Positions 61,144-64,000 of a DNA stretch of 64,000 nt are shown here, in pieces (the stretch's first letter is position 1; every line of letters begins with the position of its first letter). The notes under the pieces are model-generated. The model was not told the DNA's origin, did no database searches, and saw nothing but the letters and a program-made list of their open reading frames with translations. Source of the stretch: Ulota crispa. Taxonomy: Eukaryota > Streptophyta > Bryopsida > Orthotrichales > Orthotrichaceae. The DNA lies in NCBI GenBank assembly GCA_963920765.1, contig OY987247.1, positions 10,822,471 through 10,886,470 on the forward strand. Reading direction: 5' to 3'. A program made the translations under genes and the position numbers.

Positions 61144-64000
61144 TACAGCTATAGAGGGGATGTATATTGATTATAATAGTATTTTGACTGATGAAATTGT
61201 TTTGTGGAAAAATGCAGCAAAATTTCAATATTTAGTTACAAATCTTGAAAAAAAATCTTGGAGGAGATTTAGGATTTTTACTTTATGAAAGTGATAACTC
61301 TAAATTCTAAATTTTACATTGATTTACTAAAAACTTTTTTGTTTTCAATCCCATTTCCATTTTTTGGAATTAGGAGTATCTTCAGCGTCTTTGTAGTGGA
61401 GGGCTATGCTAGGTTCAATTCTTACGAAGGTTACAAAGTAATTGATCATAAACCATAAAAAACTTTTTGGTTGGCTAATGAATGTTTTAAAACAAAGAAA
61501 GCTAGCTCATTCTAAAGTGATTTAAGAGAAATTGACAGGAAGACATTAAAAAAATTCCAGCTAAAACCGACCAATGTATTAAGTTGAACTCACCAAACAC
61601 CAAAAATTAGCAGGCAGAGCTGAAATTACACCCCGACCACTGGTGCGAATTTCTTTGTACGAGCACATAAGCCGGAGCACGTAAGGTCTATCCAAGATTT
61701 CTGCACGCATGCCAGAAATTCCCAGAATGTGAGCAAAGTCAAGTGTGACTACACTCAAAAGATCTTACTCCTAATATGTGAAGAAACTTCATATGACAAG
61801 TTTTTAAAAAGTGAAAAAGAAATTGGTAATGGGAAAGTTATATATATTTTTCTTTGTTTAAATATTTTAGTTGCTAAAAAAGAGTATTAAAGAAATGAGA
61901 AAATTTGTTGGATGTTCTTAAAAAATTTAATACCGATATATATTCAAAAAAATCAGACCCAAATCAATAATATCATGTTGATTTAGGTTTTTTGATTAGG
62001 ACATTTTGAACATAGTAGTGTTGGTTAGGACATGTTTGTGTTGATTAGGACGGCTTGGATTGGACCCATTTTCTACTAGTTATAGATGCCCTTAATTTTT
62101 GAGAAACTACACAATCATACTTGACATACTTTCACATTGATAGCAAAAAATGCACTTCTTCACAATTATCAAAGATGCATATCAAGTACTTTTGGGTAAG
62201 ACTTGTGTTAGGATTTGCCTTTTAATTTCTTGGCAAGTGATATGCACCTTTGATAATTGTGAAAAAGGATTTCTTAACAATTATGAAAGTGTTGAGCAAG
62301 ACTTTTTTTTTGTCAAATTTCCAAATCTTTGATGTCCACATTCCATTGGATAATAAATGAATGGACCAACCTACATTGGTCTAAATCTGTCAAAGTTGTT
62401 GCCAACTAGCGACATTTAGCCAAAAGAAAAATACCTTCATGTCGAGTATGTTTATGTACTTTCTGAAAATCCAGGGGCATATGTACAAATATTGCAAATT
62501 TCTAGGGTATCCATCATTTTTTACCTTAAGAAATACCAGCTGATACATGTGCCAAAACCCACTACTGTACTGTCTGGGGTTGTGTACGACAGAAAGTTGC
62601 AAATATCAAAGGCATTTAGGGAGATATGCAAGCTCCTACACAAGGCCAAATGAAACAACTGTTCCTTATTTTATTTGGCATTGCTTGGCATATACCAGCA
62701 AGGACCAGCAAGTAGCAATAATCTAACATAGAATCAATATTGTAAAGAATCATTCATAAAAAGGAATCCTCAAGGACAATCATTGGCACAGTGCCAGCGT
62801 TTCCAACCCACACGCTGTCCACGTGGATATGTATTTTGATTTTTTTAAGGGGCTCCACTGCATGCCAGCATATTTCATGTCCACAAACTCATGCTCATGT
62901 TAACGTTAGTTTTGCTATATTGGCGGGATTCATTCGCCAAAGGTTGTGACATATATCTTCAGAAAGATCTAATTTCAGTCCCCAAACTAGATCGGTATAG
63001 CCAAAGTAATGGAATATTGCCAATTTATCAAAATCGATAGTTAATATTTTGAATGGAGTTTAAAGGATTGCCACGTAATGGTCCACTGTAAGTTGCATAA
63101 CCAAAAACTAACCTAAAAAAATATCAACAAAATCTTTTAGCTTATGAAATAGGCCATCATGCTTTGAGCCTTTGACCATACACATTTTATGTTGTAGAAT
63201 CTACCTCTAAAAGGCATCAATATACCACAGTCAAGCTATCTCCATCCATGTAATGGAGTTGTTAAAACTACCCCAAGCATGCTCTTCATTTACATTAATC
63301 TACGGACCAAACTTGTTCCACTTCTTCTACAACACAATGACGTAAGCCTACATGATATCATGACATCATGAATACAATGACGCACCCCAGGGTTGCTTTT
63401 TGGGCCTTATGGGGCCAGATTTGAACTTGCCTGATTCAATTTCGGCGGCCAATGCACCTGCCCCCTCATAACACTCTCCGTACTTAGGAGGGCACGAAGG
63501 CTCTTACTATTCATTTATATACTATTCATTTATAGTACCAAGAAAAAAAAAAGGTTGTACTGCAACTTTCTCAAATCTAAGCAATACAATTTTACACATT
63601 TTGAAGAAAAGATACCACATTTAACTAAGTATGGACTATCAAAAGTGTCAAAGTAGTAACTAGTAAACTATTGTGGTTTGCAAACGCTGGGAGGTACTTG
63701 TACAACATTCAAAGATATACCCAAATCAAAAGGCGTACACAACTTCAGAAAAAATCATATGAAATACCGGTACATTGAAAAATCTTTGATATTTAGGAAC
63801 ATGAGAAGTGTCTGTAATTACCTTGATCGTCCATAAATAGTTAACTGTGTGTCAGAAGAGTCACATTTAACAATTTATAGATTATGAAAACAAAACTAGA
63901 CTACACAAAGAAGTGGTAGTAGGCACACAATCTCCAGAACTAAACTCTCCAAACATGAATTAACCCCTTGAAAACCAATCTTTCAATCATAAATTTTCAA
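61144..64000. other. Gene-free region to the window end
   Basis: No convincing gene. GTATCCATCATTTT at about 62515 resembles an end of the foldback MITE at 2034-2353. GAATTAACCCCTTGAAAACC at 63957-63976 may be the left end of another TTAA element cut by the window edge. Confidence 0.4.

Overview
The window is nuclear DNA of a plant. Four spliced, plant-type genes with GT-AG introns sit in AT-rich, gene-poor DNA filled with small non-autonomous DNA transposons. The gene families are a trihelix-like DNA-binding protein, a plant F-box protein, a secretory class III peroxidase, and a plastid-type UPF0174/YaaW protein. Together with CACTA and Stowaway-like elements they fix the lineage as streptophyte/land plant. 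Short introns in one gene and an atypical peroxidase intron pattern would fit a non-seed plant, but the species cannot be named from the sequence. There are no bacterial features, no CRISPR arrays, and no rRNA or tRNA that I could recognise.

Layout. 1-1316: AT-rich upstream DNA. 1317-3699 (+): two-exon trihelix-like gene with a Q/N/T-rich tail. 5186-11054 (+): TATA box and two-exon F-box gene; its 4.2-kb intron is largely made of transposons, including a 2.5-kb foldback/Mutator-like composite with a matching target duplication. 11.1-24.7 kb: no genes; MITEs, a 3.65-kb inverted-repeat-bounded element holding a ~180-bp tandem repeat beside a 200-N assembly gap, and nested elements. 24768-27690 (-): four-exon class III peroxidase with a 15-nt last exon. 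27.7-46.2 kb: no convincing gene; many MITEs, a GC-rich island (31.9-32.3 kb) and a long AAT microsatellite. 46519-51612 (+): twelve-exon UPF0174/YaaW gene. 52974-56054: a non-autonomous CACTA element. 56.1-64 kb: gene-free, with two further MITEs.

Most striking signal. Ten or more short elements (about 190-910 bp) share ends of the form TTAA-CCCCTAAAGG...CCTTTAGGGG-TTAA. One copy (21182-21719) interrupts another repeat, and a second copy of that repeat at about 61.09 kb shows the corresponding site empty, with a single TTAA. Duplication of TTAA with CCC-starting ends is the signature of the piggyBac superfamily, which is not a usual component of plant genomes. No transposase is present in the window.

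The four genes are independent, not a pathway: two are regulatory (DNA binding; ubiquitin-ligase adaptor), one is a secreted haem peroxidase, one a plastid/membrane protein of unknown function. Exon boundaries were chosen by splice motifs, matching intron phase and family conservation; they are predictions without transcript support.
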